From NCBI GenBank assembly GCA_910585435.1, contig CAJUEJ010000023.1:3833-67832 (forward strand): a stretch of DNA of 64,000 nucleotides. Direction: 5' to 3'. Each line of letters begins with the position of its first letter. Within the stretch, counting starts at the first letter, position 1. This DNA is from an uncultured Hungatella sp. GTDB lineage: Bacteria > Bacillota > Clostridia > Lachnospirales > Lachnospiraceae. The notes below the pieces were generated by a model, which did no database searches, was not told where the DNA came from, and saw only the letters and a program-made list of their open reading frames with translations. The position numbers were made by a program, and so were the translations under genes. This document shows positions 34,007-43,605 of the stretch, piece after piece.

Positions 34007-35611
34007 ATGAGAATATTATTCACAGGCGTAGGGCGAAGAGTAGAATTAATACAGGCATTTAGAGATGCCGGGTTAAGGTTAGATATTGAAGTAAAAATAT
34101 ATGGAGCGGATACAGATATGACTGCACCGGCTCTTTTATTTTGCGATTTTTACAGAAAAATATGTAGGATGAATGATGAAGAGTATATTCCACAGTTACT
34201 GGAAATTTGCAGAGAAGATAAGATTGATCTTTTAATTCCAACAATAGATACGGATTTAATGATTCTCAGTAAAAATAAAGGAAAGATTGAATCCGCAGGG
34301 ACAAAGGTGCTTATCAGTACGCCCGAAATGATTGCAGTATGCAGGGATAAGAACTGTACGGCAGACTTTTTTAAATCATGTGGATTGAGAACGCCAGAAA
34401 CGATAAATGATTATAAGAAATACACTGGTGGGTATCCATGTTTTATAAAGCCCAGTGATGGAAGCAGCAGCATCAATGCATTTAAAATTAAGAATAAGGA
34501 ACAGTTGAAAGTACACGCAGAATCTATAAAAGATTATGTAATACAGCCGTTTGTGGAAGGAAAAGAATATACGGTCGATGTTTTTTGTGATTTTTGTGGA
34601 AATCCTATAACCATAACACCTAGACAACGGATTGCGGTTCGAGCAGGGGAAGTACTTAAAACAAAGATTGAACTTGAAGAAAAAATAATAGAAGAGGTCG
34701 AGAAGTTAGTAGATAAATTCAGACCATGTGGTCCTATAACAATTCAACTAATTAGAGAGAAAAAAACGAATGTTGATTATTACATAGAAATTAATCCAAG
34801 ATTTGGCGGAGGGGTTCCGCTTAGTATGAAAGCGGGAGCAAAATCTGCTGAAGCACTTCTCAGATTATTGTCAGGGCAAAAAGTAGAGAGACAGCTAAAG
34901 GGGACTTTAAATAATGTAGTTTATAGTCGTTTTGATCAAAGTGTTTGTGTGGATAGCGAAGGACGTTCAAAGATTATTAGAGGTATGATATTTGACTTGG
35001 ATGATACGCTATATTCAGAAAAAGATTATGTCAAAAGTGGATGCAAGGCAGTGGCAAGCTATATAGGAAAAGAGGAAGTAGCTGATCGATTTTGGTCAAA
35101 TTTTATAAATGGGCTGCCAATGTTTGATGAGTATTTAGAGCAAATTGGAAGTTTAGAATTGAAAACAGAGTTTTTAAAAATTTATCGTTCTCATAAACCA
35201 GAGATTCATCTCTATGAAGGCGTCTTAGAACTTATTAAATATTTGAAGAATAATGGAATTAAGGTTGGAATTATAACAGATGGAAGGCCTGAAGGACAGA
35301 GAAATAAAATAGCGGCTTTAGGGCTTGATAAGCTGATTGAAGATATCATTATTACAGATGAACTTGGAGGATTACAATTCAGAAAGCCAAATGACATTGC
35401 ATTCCGTATTATGCAGTGTCGCTGGAGAATCCCATATGAACAATTGATTTATGTAGGGGATAATCCGAAAAAAGATTTTCAAGCGGTACGTCAGTTGGGA
35501 ATGGAGGGCATATATTTTGAAAATGCGGATGGAATTTACAAAGACCTAGTTAATATATATGAAGGTATGCCTAAGGTTAATTCAGTTCTGCAATGTATGA
35601 TTAAGTTCTGA
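34007..35611 (+). CDS. ATP-grasp ligase fused to HAD-family hydrolase
   Basis: Two-domain protein of 534 aa. Residues 1-~315 are an ATP-grasp enzyme of the carbamoyl-phosphate-synthase-like type (MRILFTGVGRRVELIQAF, CFIKPSDGSSS, EINPRFGGGVPLS). Residues ~325-520 form a HAD phosphatase (MIFDLDDTLYSEKDY, IITDG, YVGDNPKKD). Such pairs occur in surface-glycan loci, where the ATP-grasp part may ligate an amino acid or other acid to a sugar. The reaction here is unknown. The junction is in frame and no start site is seen before the HAD part, so it looks like a true fusion. Confidence 0.85.
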   Translation: MRILFTGVGRRVELIQAFRDAGLRLDIEVKIYGADTDMTAPALLFCDFYRKICRMNDEEYIPQLLEICREDKIDLLIPTIDTDLMILSKNKGKIESAGTKVLISTPEMIAVCRDKNCTADFFKSCGLRTPETINDYKKYTGGYPCFIKPSDGSSSINAFKIKNKEQLKVHAESIKDYVIQPFVEGKEYTVDVFCDFCGNPITITPRQRIAVRAGEVLKTKIELEEKIIEEVEKLVDKFRPCGPITIQLIREKKTNVDYYIEINPRFGGGVPLSMKAGAKSAEALLRLLSGQKVERQLKGTLNNVVYSRFDQSVCVDSEGRSKIIRGMIFDLDDTLYSEKDYVKSGCKAVASYIGKEEVADRFWSNFINGLPMFDEYLEQIGSLELKTEFLKIYRSHKPEIHLYEGVLELIKYLKNNGIKVGIITDGRPEGQRNKIAALGLDKLIEDIIITDELGGLQFRKPNDIAFRIMQCRWRIPYEQLIYVGDNPKKDFQAVRQLGMEGIYFENADGIYKDLVNIYEGMPKVNSVLQCMIKF

Positions 35612-35629
35612 CATAGTAGAGAGGTGATA

Positions 35630-36478
35630 ATGATAGAAGATAATGAAAATATTCTTGCAGCAATGCAGAAAAAACAATTAGAAATACTGTATGAATTAGA
35701 TCGCATATGTAAAAAAAATAGTTTAAATTATTGTCTCTCAAGTGGAACATGCCTGGGAGCATTACGCCATAAGGGTTTTATACCTTGGGATGATGATATA
35801 GATGTTTATATGTCGTGGAACGATGCCGAAAAATTAATAAAATGTCAAAATGACTTTCAGGAACATTTTTTTATTCAGACTTACAAAACAGATCCTGGTT
35901 TTCAGTCTACACATTATCGTCTTTGCGATTCATCCACATCATGTTTTTTAAAAGATATGGAAATGTTAAATTGTAATCACGGAATTTTTATAGATATTTA
36001 TATTTATTATCCATATCCGGACAGCAAAATACTTGCACATAAAATAATTTTGGACTCTTTCCTGTATCGTATCTTGGTTGCAGGAGATGGTCCCCGGAAT
36101 CATGGAAGAATCGCAAATACTATTGGAAAAATAGTTCTGAATATGTATAGAGGAAAGAGACGGAAAAAGAAAATTAATCAGATAGAAAATGAGTACAAGA
36201 GAAATGGTGGTAAGAATTATGTGGCCACATATTTTGGTAAGGATGTTACTCTGACAAAATCTATTGTTTATCCAAGAATGTGGTTTGAGAATCCGGTTTA
36301 TATGCAGTTTGAAGATATGATTGTACCATGCCCGGGAGATATTAAAAAATATTGTGAATTACAGTATGGAACTACATATATGCAGTTGCCGCCGAAAGAG
36401 AAGCAAGTACCTCATCATGAGTTTGTATATTTCAGTGTGACAGAACCATATACAAAGTTTAAAGGAAAGTACTACTGA
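35630..36478 (+). CDS. LicD family phosphotransferase (first copy)
   Basis: Predicted to transfer a phosphorylated small alcohol (phosphocholine, ribitol- or glycerol-phosphate) from a CDP carrier onto a sugar of the polymer. The 282-aa protein has the LicD signature SSGTCLGALRHKGFIPWDDDIDVYM. I start at ATG 35630, six bases after GAGAGG; a GTG at 35624 is in frame. The next genes encode a cytidylyltransferase and a dehydrogenase-like protein, which could make the CDP donor. A second LicD gene lies at 41699. Confidence 0.88.
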   Translation: MIEDNENILAAMQKKQLEILYELDRICKKNSLNYCLSSGTCLGALRHKGFIPWDDDIDVYMSWNDAEKLIKCQNDFQEHFFIQTYKTDPGFQSTHYRLCDSSTSCFLKDMEMLNCNHGIFIDIYIYYPYPDSKILAHKIILDSFLYRILVAGDGPRNHGRIANTIGKIVLNMYRGKRRKKKINQIENEYKRNGGKNYVATYFGKDVTLTKSIVYPRMWFENPVYMQFEDMIVPCPGDIKKYCELQYGTTYMQLPPKEKQVPHHEFVYFSVTEPYTKFKGKYY

Positions 36479-36494
36479 ATGGAGAGATAATATA

Positions 36495-37226
36495 ATGAAT
36501 TACGGAATGATTCTTGCAGGTGGAGTGGGACAGAGAATGAGGAGTTCAGGACTTCCGAAGCAATTTTTAAATGTCTTTGGTAAGCCAATTATTATATATA
36601 CACTTGAAAAATTTGAAACATGTATTGATATTGATTCTATAATCATTGTCTGTAATTCTTCATGGATTGATCATATGAAAGCACAAGCAGATCGATATGG
36701 GTTAAAAAAGGTTGCTGCAATCATATGTGGTGGAAAAGATCGGCAGAACAGCATTCTTAATGGTCTTAAATATATTAAAGAAAATGGTGGAAAAGAAGAG
36801 GATATCATCGTAATACATGACGGAGTTCGCCCATTAGTACAGAGCAATGTTATCAGTGAAAATGTAAGAACTGCAAAGAAATATGGAAGTGCAATGACTG
36901 TTAGGGCTGTTATCGAATCTGTTGTTATAACAGATAGTGATAATGCAAATTTTTCTGATTTTAAAAAGAGAGATGATACATTTAGTCTTACGGCTCCGCA
37001 GTCATTTAAGCTAAACACATTGATGAATGCTTATTTAAATGCTGAAAATTCGGAACAGCCAATACCATTGCTGGATTCTGCGTTAGTCTATACGTATCTT
37101 GGAAATAGTATTCATATTGTAAAAGAGAATAATCAGAATATAAAAATAACAACGCCAGAAGATTATTACATTTTAAAGGCTATGCTGGAACTAGAAGAAA
37201 ATAAATATATATTTGGTATTTGCTAG
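36495..37226 (+). CDS. IspD/TarI family cytidylyltransferase
   Basis: Makes a CDP-alcohol from CTP and a polyol phosphate. It has 243 aa with the nucleotide-binding loop ILAGGVGQRMRSSGLPKQF and the conserved HDGVRPLV. The IspD (isoprenoid) and TarI (ribitol-5-phosphate) enzymes share this fold. Placement between a LicD protein and an NAD-dependent epimerase in a glycan operon argues for a TarI-like role supplying CDP-ribitol or a related polyol. Confidence 0.85.
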   Translation: MNYGMILAGGVGQRMRSSGLPKQFLNVFGKPIIIYTLEKFETCIDIDSIIIVCNSSWIDHMKAQADRYGLKKVAAIICGGKDRQNSILNGLKYIKENGGKEEDIIVIHDGVRPLVQSNVISENVRTAKKYGSAMTVRAVIESVVITDSDNANFSDFKKRDDTFSLTAPQSFKLNTLMNAYLNAENSEQPIPLLDSALVYTYLGNSIHIVKENNQNIKITTPEDYYILKAMLELEENKYIFGIC

Positions 37227-37247
37227 AATGAGGGAGAAGATATTTTT

Positions 37248-38269
37248 ATGGAAAGAAGAGATTTGGATATCATAACACAGAGTGCAGTAAATTGGAGGAT
37301 GTATCAAAATAAGACTGTGCTGATTACGGGTGCAACTGGACGCCTTGGCAGATACATTTTAGAAACATTAACCGATATGGATTTAAGATATAATTTAAAT
37401 ATGGTAATCATCGGTTTGGCAAGAAACCAGATCAAAGCACATGAAATTTTTGGAAATCTTTTGGAATTGCCGAATATAAGATTTATCTTTCAGGATATGA
37501 ATGAAGAGATCATTTATACAGGCACTATCGATTATATATTTCATACAGCAGGTCCTGCGGCTCCTGTAGATTTTAAAGAAATGGCAGTAGAGACATTATG
37601 GACACATGTAAATGGAACAAGGAATGTTCTGGAATGTGCTAAAAAATATAATACAAAGAGGGTTTTTTATGTATCTACAGATGAAGTTTATGGTGCGTTT
37701 GAAGGAGAGAAACATATCAAGGAAGAGGATATGGGAGTATTAAAACATCTTAATTTCAGAGCTTCTTATCCTGAAGCCAAAAGATTATGTGAGACTATGT
37801 TTGAATCATATAAACAGGAATATAATGTTGATTATTGTGGAGTGCGGTTTTCACATACATTAGGACCAGGGATACTTTTGGATGATGGCAGGGCATTTGC
37901 TCAATTTATAGATTGTATTATTCATGACCGAGATATTATACTCCAGTCTGATGGCAGTGCAATGCGAACATATACTTATACTGCGGACGGTATTAATGCT
38001 ATATTTTTAATTATGGAGAAAGGTGAAAGTTTTTTTATAATGTTGCTTCTAATGAAAATATGATAAGTATAAGAGATCTTGCCAATTTACTTGTAAAAAT
38101 ATCATTGACAGGAAAAAGTAAAGTGATTATTAGTGAAGAGGCAGGCAAATTACCATATTTGCCTTTCAAACTTCCTATTATGGATACCACTAAAGTTAGA
38201 GAACTAGGATGGAAACCACAGGTAGATATAGAGAAAACATTTCGATGGACGATAGAATCATTTATGTAA
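37248..38269 (+). pseudogene. NAD-dependent epimerase/dehydratase, frameshifted at a T7 run
   Basis: Extended short-chain dehydrogenase acting on a nucleotide sugar or polyol. The N-terminal part has the dinucleotide motif TGATGRLGRYIL, the FHTAGPAAPVDF segment, the Ser/Thr of VSTDEVYG, and the catalytic YPEAK. Near 38030 a run of seven T shifts the frame. The first part ends as GESFFIMLLLMKI at 38063. The other frame continues naturally as YNVASNENMISIRDLANLL to 38269. One base more, or two fewer, in the T-run would restore about 340 aa. This is a mutation, variable homopolymer or sequence error. It sits between the cytidylyltransferase and a GT2. Confidence 0.85.
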
Positions 38270-38304
38270 ATATAATATAAAAGAGGTATTGTAAAGCTGG
38301 TAAG

Positions 38305-39219
38305 ATGGAACACTTAAAAGTGGCTGTGTTGATGAGTACATATAATGGCAAAAAGTACATTGAAGAGCAGATACTTTCTATTCTTTCACAGAGCAATATT
38401 CATGTACAGTTGATTATTCGTGATGATGGTTCAACAGATGGGACACAAGATATTATTAAACGGTATAGTTATTGCTTAGAAAATGTGAAATTTATACAAG
38501 GAAATGAAAATCTAGGACCAGGTATGGCCTTTATGACACTTTTGAAAAATTGTTTTTCCAATATATATGATTATTATGCATTTGCCGATCAAGATGATAT
38601 ATGGCATCCTAATAAACTTTCAAAAGCGGTTGAAAAACTAATGTTATTAGATAAACCTGTATTATATTGCTCCAATCAAACGATATATAAAGACGGAAAG
38701 GAGTTAGGTTTGAGATTCGACAATACTCCGGATCTAAGCTTAATTGGGCATATATCAAAAAATGCATTGAGTGGATGCACTATGGTATTTAATTCTACAC
38801 TTGCAAAGATAATTGTTGATAAACCTCTTCCTCCAAAGAAACTTCTTCAATATCGAATGCATGATGCAATAGTTTTTTTAATAGCTCTATTAAATGGAGA
38901 AGTTATCTACGATGAGAATTCATACATTAATTATCGTATACATGCTACGAATACAGTAGGATTAAAGAAAACAAATATTTTTTTTCGTACCAGACGTTTT
39001 TTAAAACATGATGCTAAAAATATCCGTAAAAATAGTGCTAGGTACTTATTGGATTATTTCCCTGTAGAAAAGAAGGATAAAGAGATTCTTGAAGAGATAG
39101 CTAATTATCAAAGAAGCTTTAAGGAAAGATATAAATTATTATGCGACACTAGATTTTATCATGAATCTGGAGAAAACAAAATATTATTCTGGATTAAAAT
39201 ATTGTTGAATTATATATAG
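38305..39219 (+). CDS. Glycosyltransferase family 2
   Basis: GT-A fold inverting glycosyltransferase, 304 aa. It begins VAVLMSTYNGKKYIEEQILSI, then shows RDDGSTDGT and the metal-binding DQDDIWHPNK. The C-terminal third is basic and resembles rhamnosyltransferase-type GT2 proteins. It adds one sugar to the repeat unit; the donor is unknown. It follows the frameshifted epimerase by 35 bp. Confidence 0.88.
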   Translation: MEHLKVAVLMSTYNGKKYIEEQILSILSQSNIHVQLIIRDDGSTDGTQDIIKRYSYCLENVKFIQGNENLGPGMAFMTLLKNCFSNIYDYYAFADQDDIWHPNKLSKAVEKLMLLDKPVLYCSNQTIYKDGKELGLRFDNTPDLSLIGHISKNALSGCTMVFNSTLAKIIVDKPLPPKKLLQYRMHDAIVFLIALLNGEVIYDENSYINYRIHATNTVGLKKTNIFFRTRRFLKHDAKNIRKNSARYLLDYFPVEKKDKEILEEIANYQRSFKERYKLLCDTRFYHESGENKILFWIKILLNYI

Positions 39220-39235
39220 CAGAGGGAAGTTCGGT

Positions 39236-40309
39236 GTGGAAAATTCATTAGTATTTGTTAGCCCTGTGGGTAGAATTTTAAAGCAAAGGAAGATTGTGGG
39301 CGATGGTGGGATAGCACGTTATAATGCATGGGATAAAAGAATTAGGACTATAAGATGCAGAAGAGGTGATACAGAAATCATTGAACTGACAGGAAGAAAG
39401 CGCATGCTTCGCCTCATTAAGCTATTTGTTTTGTCGAAAGGGAAAAAAATATTTCTTTTATATCCTCATGCAGGTATCCGACTTGATCGAAAAGGATTCG
39501 TGTATGAAGTGTTGAGTTTTACCTTTATAATTTTGATGAGATATTGTTCTTGCCGCAATCAGGTAATTCTTGATATCAGTGATCTGAAATATGAGCAGTC
39601 GCTAGATTTGGAGTTGGATAATCTTGATAGCAGAGCGCTTAAAATATTAGAAAAAGTTCTCTTTTTGGGAAGAAAATTCTACTTTATATTCGCTTCTGAA
39701 AGTATGTGTGAATTTGCATCCAGAAAGTACGGAATTCCAAAGAACAGGATAACTACGTGTATAAATGGCGGAGATATTGTTGAAGAATATAATGGCTGTA
39801 GAACTGATAATACTATCAAATATATTTATTCCGGAACTTTAAACAGAGGAAGGAACATTGAAAATATGATAGGCAATTTTCCGGATAAAGAAGGGTATGA
39901 ATTGATTTTGCTGGGAAACGATGGAGAGTGGATTGATAATATTATAAAGGGAAGAGGTAATATTAAATATCTCGGTGCAGTTCCAGAACAGGAGGCTCAT
40001 CGAATTGTTTCTTGCTGTGATGTAGGTCTTATTCCTTACGATGAGCATAGGCTTTATTACAATATAGCGTACCCAACTAAGCTATCATTTTATATCACAG
40101 CAGGAATATCGTACTTGGCTACCCCAACACATGAGATTGAGAGATTAGGTTATGATATCGGTTATATACGTAAGATGGATGAATGGAAGGATACAATCAT
40201 GGATATAGGGATTGATGAAATAAATGAAAAAAAGAAAAAAATTGCACAAATCAAAAACGAATTTTCGTGGGATACTACATTGTCGTGTCGATGGCTTGAC
40301 GAAATATAA
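39236..40309 (+). CDS. Putative GT-B glycosyltransferase
   Basis: Protein of 357 aa starting with GTG behind AGAGGGAAG. The C-terminal half looks like a GT4-type nucleotide-sugar domain: YIYSGTLNRGRNIENMIGNF, YELILLGNDGEW, IKYLGAVPEQEAHRIVSCCDVGLIPYDE and PTKLSFYITAGISYLATPTHE. The first half is weakly conserved. No membrane segment is certain, though FVYEVLSFTFIILMRYC is hydrophobic. It is probably another transferase for the repeat unit. The sugar is unassigned. Confidence 0.7.
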   Translation: MENSLVFVSPVGRILKQRKIVGDGGIARYNAWDKRIRTIRCRRGDTEIIELTGRKRMLRLIKLFVLSKGKKIFLLYPHAGIRLDRKGFVYEVLSFTFIILMRYCSCRNQVILDISDLKYEQSLDLELDNLDSRALKILEKVLFLGRKFYFIFASESMCEFASRKYGIPKNRITTCINGGDIVEEYNGCRTDNTIKYIYSGTLNRGRNIENMIGNFPDKEGYELILLGNDGEWIDNIIKGRGNIKYLGAVPEQEAHRIVSCCDVGLIPYDEHRLYYNIAYPTKLSFYITAGISYLATPTHEIERLGYDIGYIRKMDEWKDTIMDIGIDEINEKKKKIAQIKNEFSWDTTLSCRWLDEI

Positions 40310-40415
40310 AAAAGGATAAAGATCGAACCATATCGTTTTGCAAATATTATGATTGATTTAGTGCTGAATACTTATATAAAGTTGAAAAGACTTAATAATA
40401 ATTGAAGGTGGTACT

Positions 40416-41687
40416 ATGTTAAAAATATCAATTCCTCCAATATATACTTTTTTATTGATCATATTTCCGTTAATCAACAGCTATGATTTGATAGGAGTCT
40501 CTCCTGTCTTATTATTTAGTGTTTTAGAAATGATTTTGGTTATGTTATGGATACAGAATAGGACAATAATCAGGCTGGATAGAAGAATAGTGATATACTT
40601 GGCATATATGCTGCTTTCCGCTACAATAGGTATATTGCACTCAGAACAGAATTCTTTATATACATTAGGCATAAAGATATTTCTTTATGTTATTACTTTT
40701 TTTGTGTTTTATGTATTTAGCTGGCAGATCATTGATTTTGAATATGCTATAAAATTGTATGTTAGGATTTCGGTAATATTATCTGTTCTTGTTATAATAC
40801 AGTTTGTATTTTCATTGTTAGGCAGAGGCTTCTCTTTGGTACCGCCAGGGCTGCCTTTGGCAGGAGAAAATGTGGTGTCTAGTGATACTATACGCTCAGC
40901 CCAAATGACAAATAACAGGTATTCTACTTTTTTTTTGGAACCAGCGCATCAATGTGAATATATACTGCCTTGTCTGGCAGTATTGTTGTTTAGAGATAGT
41001 TATAAGAAAAAGGGAAAAAATCTTCTGCGGGCAATGCTGATTACTATAGGATTATTTTGTACAACTTCTTCTATAGGTATTTTTGCTTCTATCATATTAT
41101 GGATTTATTTTAGTGTAGTGTTGATAAGAAGGCGTGATGCATCATGGATGATATATCTTTTGATTATTGTTCCGTTGTTTCTGCTTATATTCTCTTTTTT
41201 TATGAGATTTGAGTATATTAGGACTAATATTGTTGCGAGACTTGCAGTTTTGGATATTAGAAATACAACGAGGACGGAAGGATTTAGAAGAATCAGGTAT
41301 GGCTGGTTGTGTTTTGGTGAGTTAGGCGTGATGCAGAAAATATTTGGAGCCGGTTACAAAAACTTTGGATATTACTTAGCAGAAAGTGGAATTGGTTATA
41401 AAATGATGGGTACCAATGACCTGCAATTGATTTCGTATACGAATGGGCTTGCAGGGATGTTTATTGGACTGGGACTGATTGGAACATTCCTGAATCTCAG
41501 ATTGTTTTTGGGGGACTGTCTTAAATCAAAAAATACACTTGTGTATGGCCTGCTGCTGACATGGGGGCTGATTATGGCAACATCAAATTCATTCGATGAT
41601 ATAGTAGGCGTGATGCCGTTGATTCTTGCAATGAACATAGTCTTTCACCATAGGAAAATAAAGGACAGGATTAATTTGGCAGTGTGA
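40416..41687 (+). CDS. O-antigen-type polymerase (Wzy)
   Basis: Integral membrane protein of 423 aa with about ten helices and a large extracytoplasmic loop after residue ~140 (RGFSLVPPGLPLAGENVVSSDTIRSAQ). This topology is typical of Wzy polymerases, which join lipid-linked repeats outside the membrane. A second long loop holds GAGYKNFGYYLAESGIGYK. Sequence is poorly conserved in this family, so topology and context (the flippase at 46075) carry the call. A ligase role is the main alternative. Confidence 0.8.
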   Translation: MLKISIPPIYTFLLIIFPLINSYDLIGVSPVLLFSVLEMILVMLWIQNRTIIRLDRRIVIYLAYMLLSATIGILHSEQNSLYTLGIKIFLYVITFFVFYVFSWQIIDFEYAIKLYVRISVILSVLVIIQFVFSLLGRGFSLVPPGLPLAGENVVSSDTIRSAQMTNNRYSTFFLEPAHQCEYILPCLAVLLFRDSYKKKGKNLLRAMLITIGLFCTTSSIGIFASIILWIYFSVVLIRRRDASWMIYLLIIVPLFLLIFSFFMRFEYIRTNIVARLAVLDIRNTTRTEGFRRIRYGWLCFGELGVMQKIFGAGYKNFGYYLAESGIGYKMMGTNDLQLISYTNGLAGMFIGLGLIGTFLNLRLFLGDCLKSKNTLVYGLLLTWGLIMATSNSFDDIVGVMPLILAMNIVFHHRKIKDRINLAV

Positions 41688-41698
41688 GGAAGAGCAAT

Positions 41699-42529
41699 AT
41701 GAAAAGAGTAGAACGGGATGAACAAAAGAGAATACAATTGAATGTGCTGAGTAGATTTATGGAAATCTGTGAGAAACACCAACTAAAATATTCTGTTGCC
41801 GGAGGAACATTGATTGGAACTATAAGGCATAAGGGATATATCCCATGGGATGATGACATTGATATCCATATGCCAAGAAGAGATTATGACAGATTTGTCC
41901 AATTATATAAAGAACAATATAATGATGGTAAGATCAAGATAATAGATCGTGACACAGAAAAAAAATATCATATGAATTTTGCAAAACTTCATGATACTTC
42001 CACGGTATTAAGGGAGAAAAAAGTTATAGATAGATATGCCATGCTCTATGGCATATATATTGATATATTTCCGTTGGATTATGTCTCAAAAAATGAGAGT
42101 GACAGAAAGAAGTTTTTAAAGAAAAATTATTATGCTTTAAAGATTATTACCATGAATGTTATTAATTTAGATGTGCCACATAAAAGGAAGATTATGGCAT
42201 ATATATACAATTCGTTATGGTATATCCTTAAATTAGTTCCTCTAAGTATCCTTACAGGGATAGAGGAAAAGAAAATCAGGAAATATTCGGAGGCAAATAT
42301 GGATAGCGGATATCTTAGGGAACTAGCATTTGGGGACTTGAATTGTGATTATGTCTTTTATGAATCAGATTTTAGTTCTTACATTATAAAAAAATTCGAA
42401 AATCTTGATGTCAGGGTACCTATTGGTTATGACAGAGTATTAAGGTGTCAGTATGGTGATTATATGCAACTGCCATCTGAATCTGAAAGAATTAATCATG
42501 GTTTGGATGTGTATTATGTGGAGGGATGA
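41699..42529 (+). CDS. LicD family phosphotransferase (second copy)
   Basis: Second LicD-like protein, about 276 aa, with AGGTLIGTIRHKGYIPWDDDIDIHMPRRDYDR. I start at ATG 41699 because GAGGAAGAG lies just upstream; the frame overlaps the polymerase gene. Two different LicD proteins in one operon suggest two phosphoalcohol decorations, or a linkage phosphate plus a decoration, on the same repeat. The donor may be made by the cytidylyltransferase at 36495. Confidence 0.86.
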   Translation: MKRVERDEQKRIQLNVLSRFMEICEKHQLKYSVAGGTLIGTIRHKGYIPWDDDIDIHMPRRDYDRFVQLYKEQYNDGKIKIIDRDTEKKYHMNFAKLHDTSTVLREKKVIDRYAMLYGIYIDIFPLDYVSKNESDRKKFLKKNYYALKIITMNVINLDVPHKRKIMAYIYNSLWYILKLVPLSILTGIEEKKIRKYSEANMDSGYLRELAFGDLNCDYVFYESDFSSYIIKKFENLDVRVPIGYDRVLRCQYGDYMQLPSESERINHGLDVYYVEG

Positions 42530-42593
42530 TTTTTTTGTATTTTGTAATGGGAAGAATGAAATTGAGTAAATAATTTAGTCTGGAGGGTAGAAA

Positions 42594-43529
42594 TTGATAC
42601 GGTGGCTTAACAAGCTCTATGACCTTTTGCACGGACATAATATTGCATATAGAATTATAAAAAAATACAAAGGTTACAAAATTGTATCAATATATTCGGG
42701 GGTTGGAGATAGAGTATTTGCACTTGCTTATCTAAAAAGCTATCTTAGCAAAAATAATATTTCTAAATACAAAATAGTATCTGCAACACCCGAAAACGCA
42801 GTTTACAGATATTTTGGATTTGATAAGGATATTCTTATTTTTTTACCGAAGAAAAAGATGCTCAGTTTAAACGCCTTTTACACATCTGATTGGGGATTTT
42901 CTTTCAGACACAGATATCCTGAATTGTTGTCGATTTCTGCGGATGCATATATGAGAACGGATTTTTTTAACTATTCAGAACTGTTTTACTATTCAGATGT
43001 AATAAAAACGATATTTAAGCTTCCACTTTCAACGGAAGCTTCTAAAGTTAATGTATATAATATATCATCTGAACATATGAAGCTATTTGAAACAAAAGAA
43101 TTAGTGAAGGGCAGAACTATTATCATAAACCCATATGCAAATAGTTGCAACCAGGTTCCGATTGGATTTTTTCAAAAAATATCCGACAAACTTAAGACAT
43201 ATGGCTTTTTGGTAGTTACTTCTGTAGTGGGGGCTCAAAGGCCTTTGGATGGAACTAAAGGGATAGATTTTGAGTTAATTGAAGCAATTGATTTTTGCAA
43301 TAAGTGTGGATTTGTAATTGGACAGCGAAGCGGATTTATGGATTTAATTTCATTTTCACAGGCGAGGATTATTTGTGTTGACAGTATCCTTTATCCGCAT
43401 TCGGAATTGTTTAGATTGGAAAAATGCTGGCCACGAAATAAAAATATAGTTACAGTAAGATATGGATCAAGTGATGAAGAAAAACTTATTGATTTTACCG
43501 TATCAATAATAAATGAGTGGAGTAAATAA
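42594..43529 (+). CDS. Uncharacterised GT-B-like protein (heptosyltransferase-like)
   Basis: Protein of 311 aa that begins with TTG behind TGGAGGGTAG. The pattern IVSIYSGVGDRVFALAYLKSYL near the start, IIINPYANSCNQVP mid-way, and VIGQRSGFMDLISFSQ near the end recalls the GT9/heptosyltransferase fold. Similarity is loose and I would not assign a sugar. It precedes the fused enzyme at 43606, which may make an activated pentose or heptose, so a heptosyl- or pentosyltransferase role is an attractive guess. Confidence 0.55.
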   Translation: MIRWLNKLYDLLHGHNIAYRIIKKYKGYKIVSIYSGVGDRVFALAYLKSYLSKNNISKYKIVSATPENAVYRYFGFDKDILIFLPKKKMLSLNAFYTSDWGFSFRHRYPELLSISADAYMRTDFFNYSELFYYSDVIKTIFKLPLSTEASKVNVYNISSEHMKLFETKELVKGRTIIINPYANSCNQVPIGFFQKISDKLKTYGFLVVTSVVGAQRPLDGTKGIDFELIEAIDFCNKCGFVIGQRSGFMDLISFSQARIICVDSILYPHSELFRLEKCWPRNKNIVTVRYGSSDEEKLIDFTVSIINEWSK

Positions 43530-43605
43530 ATACTGTGTCAGTTATAAAAATGTTCAAATTTTTTCTGGTAAATGTGGAAAGAGTATCGAAACGAGGAGGA
43601 CGGTT

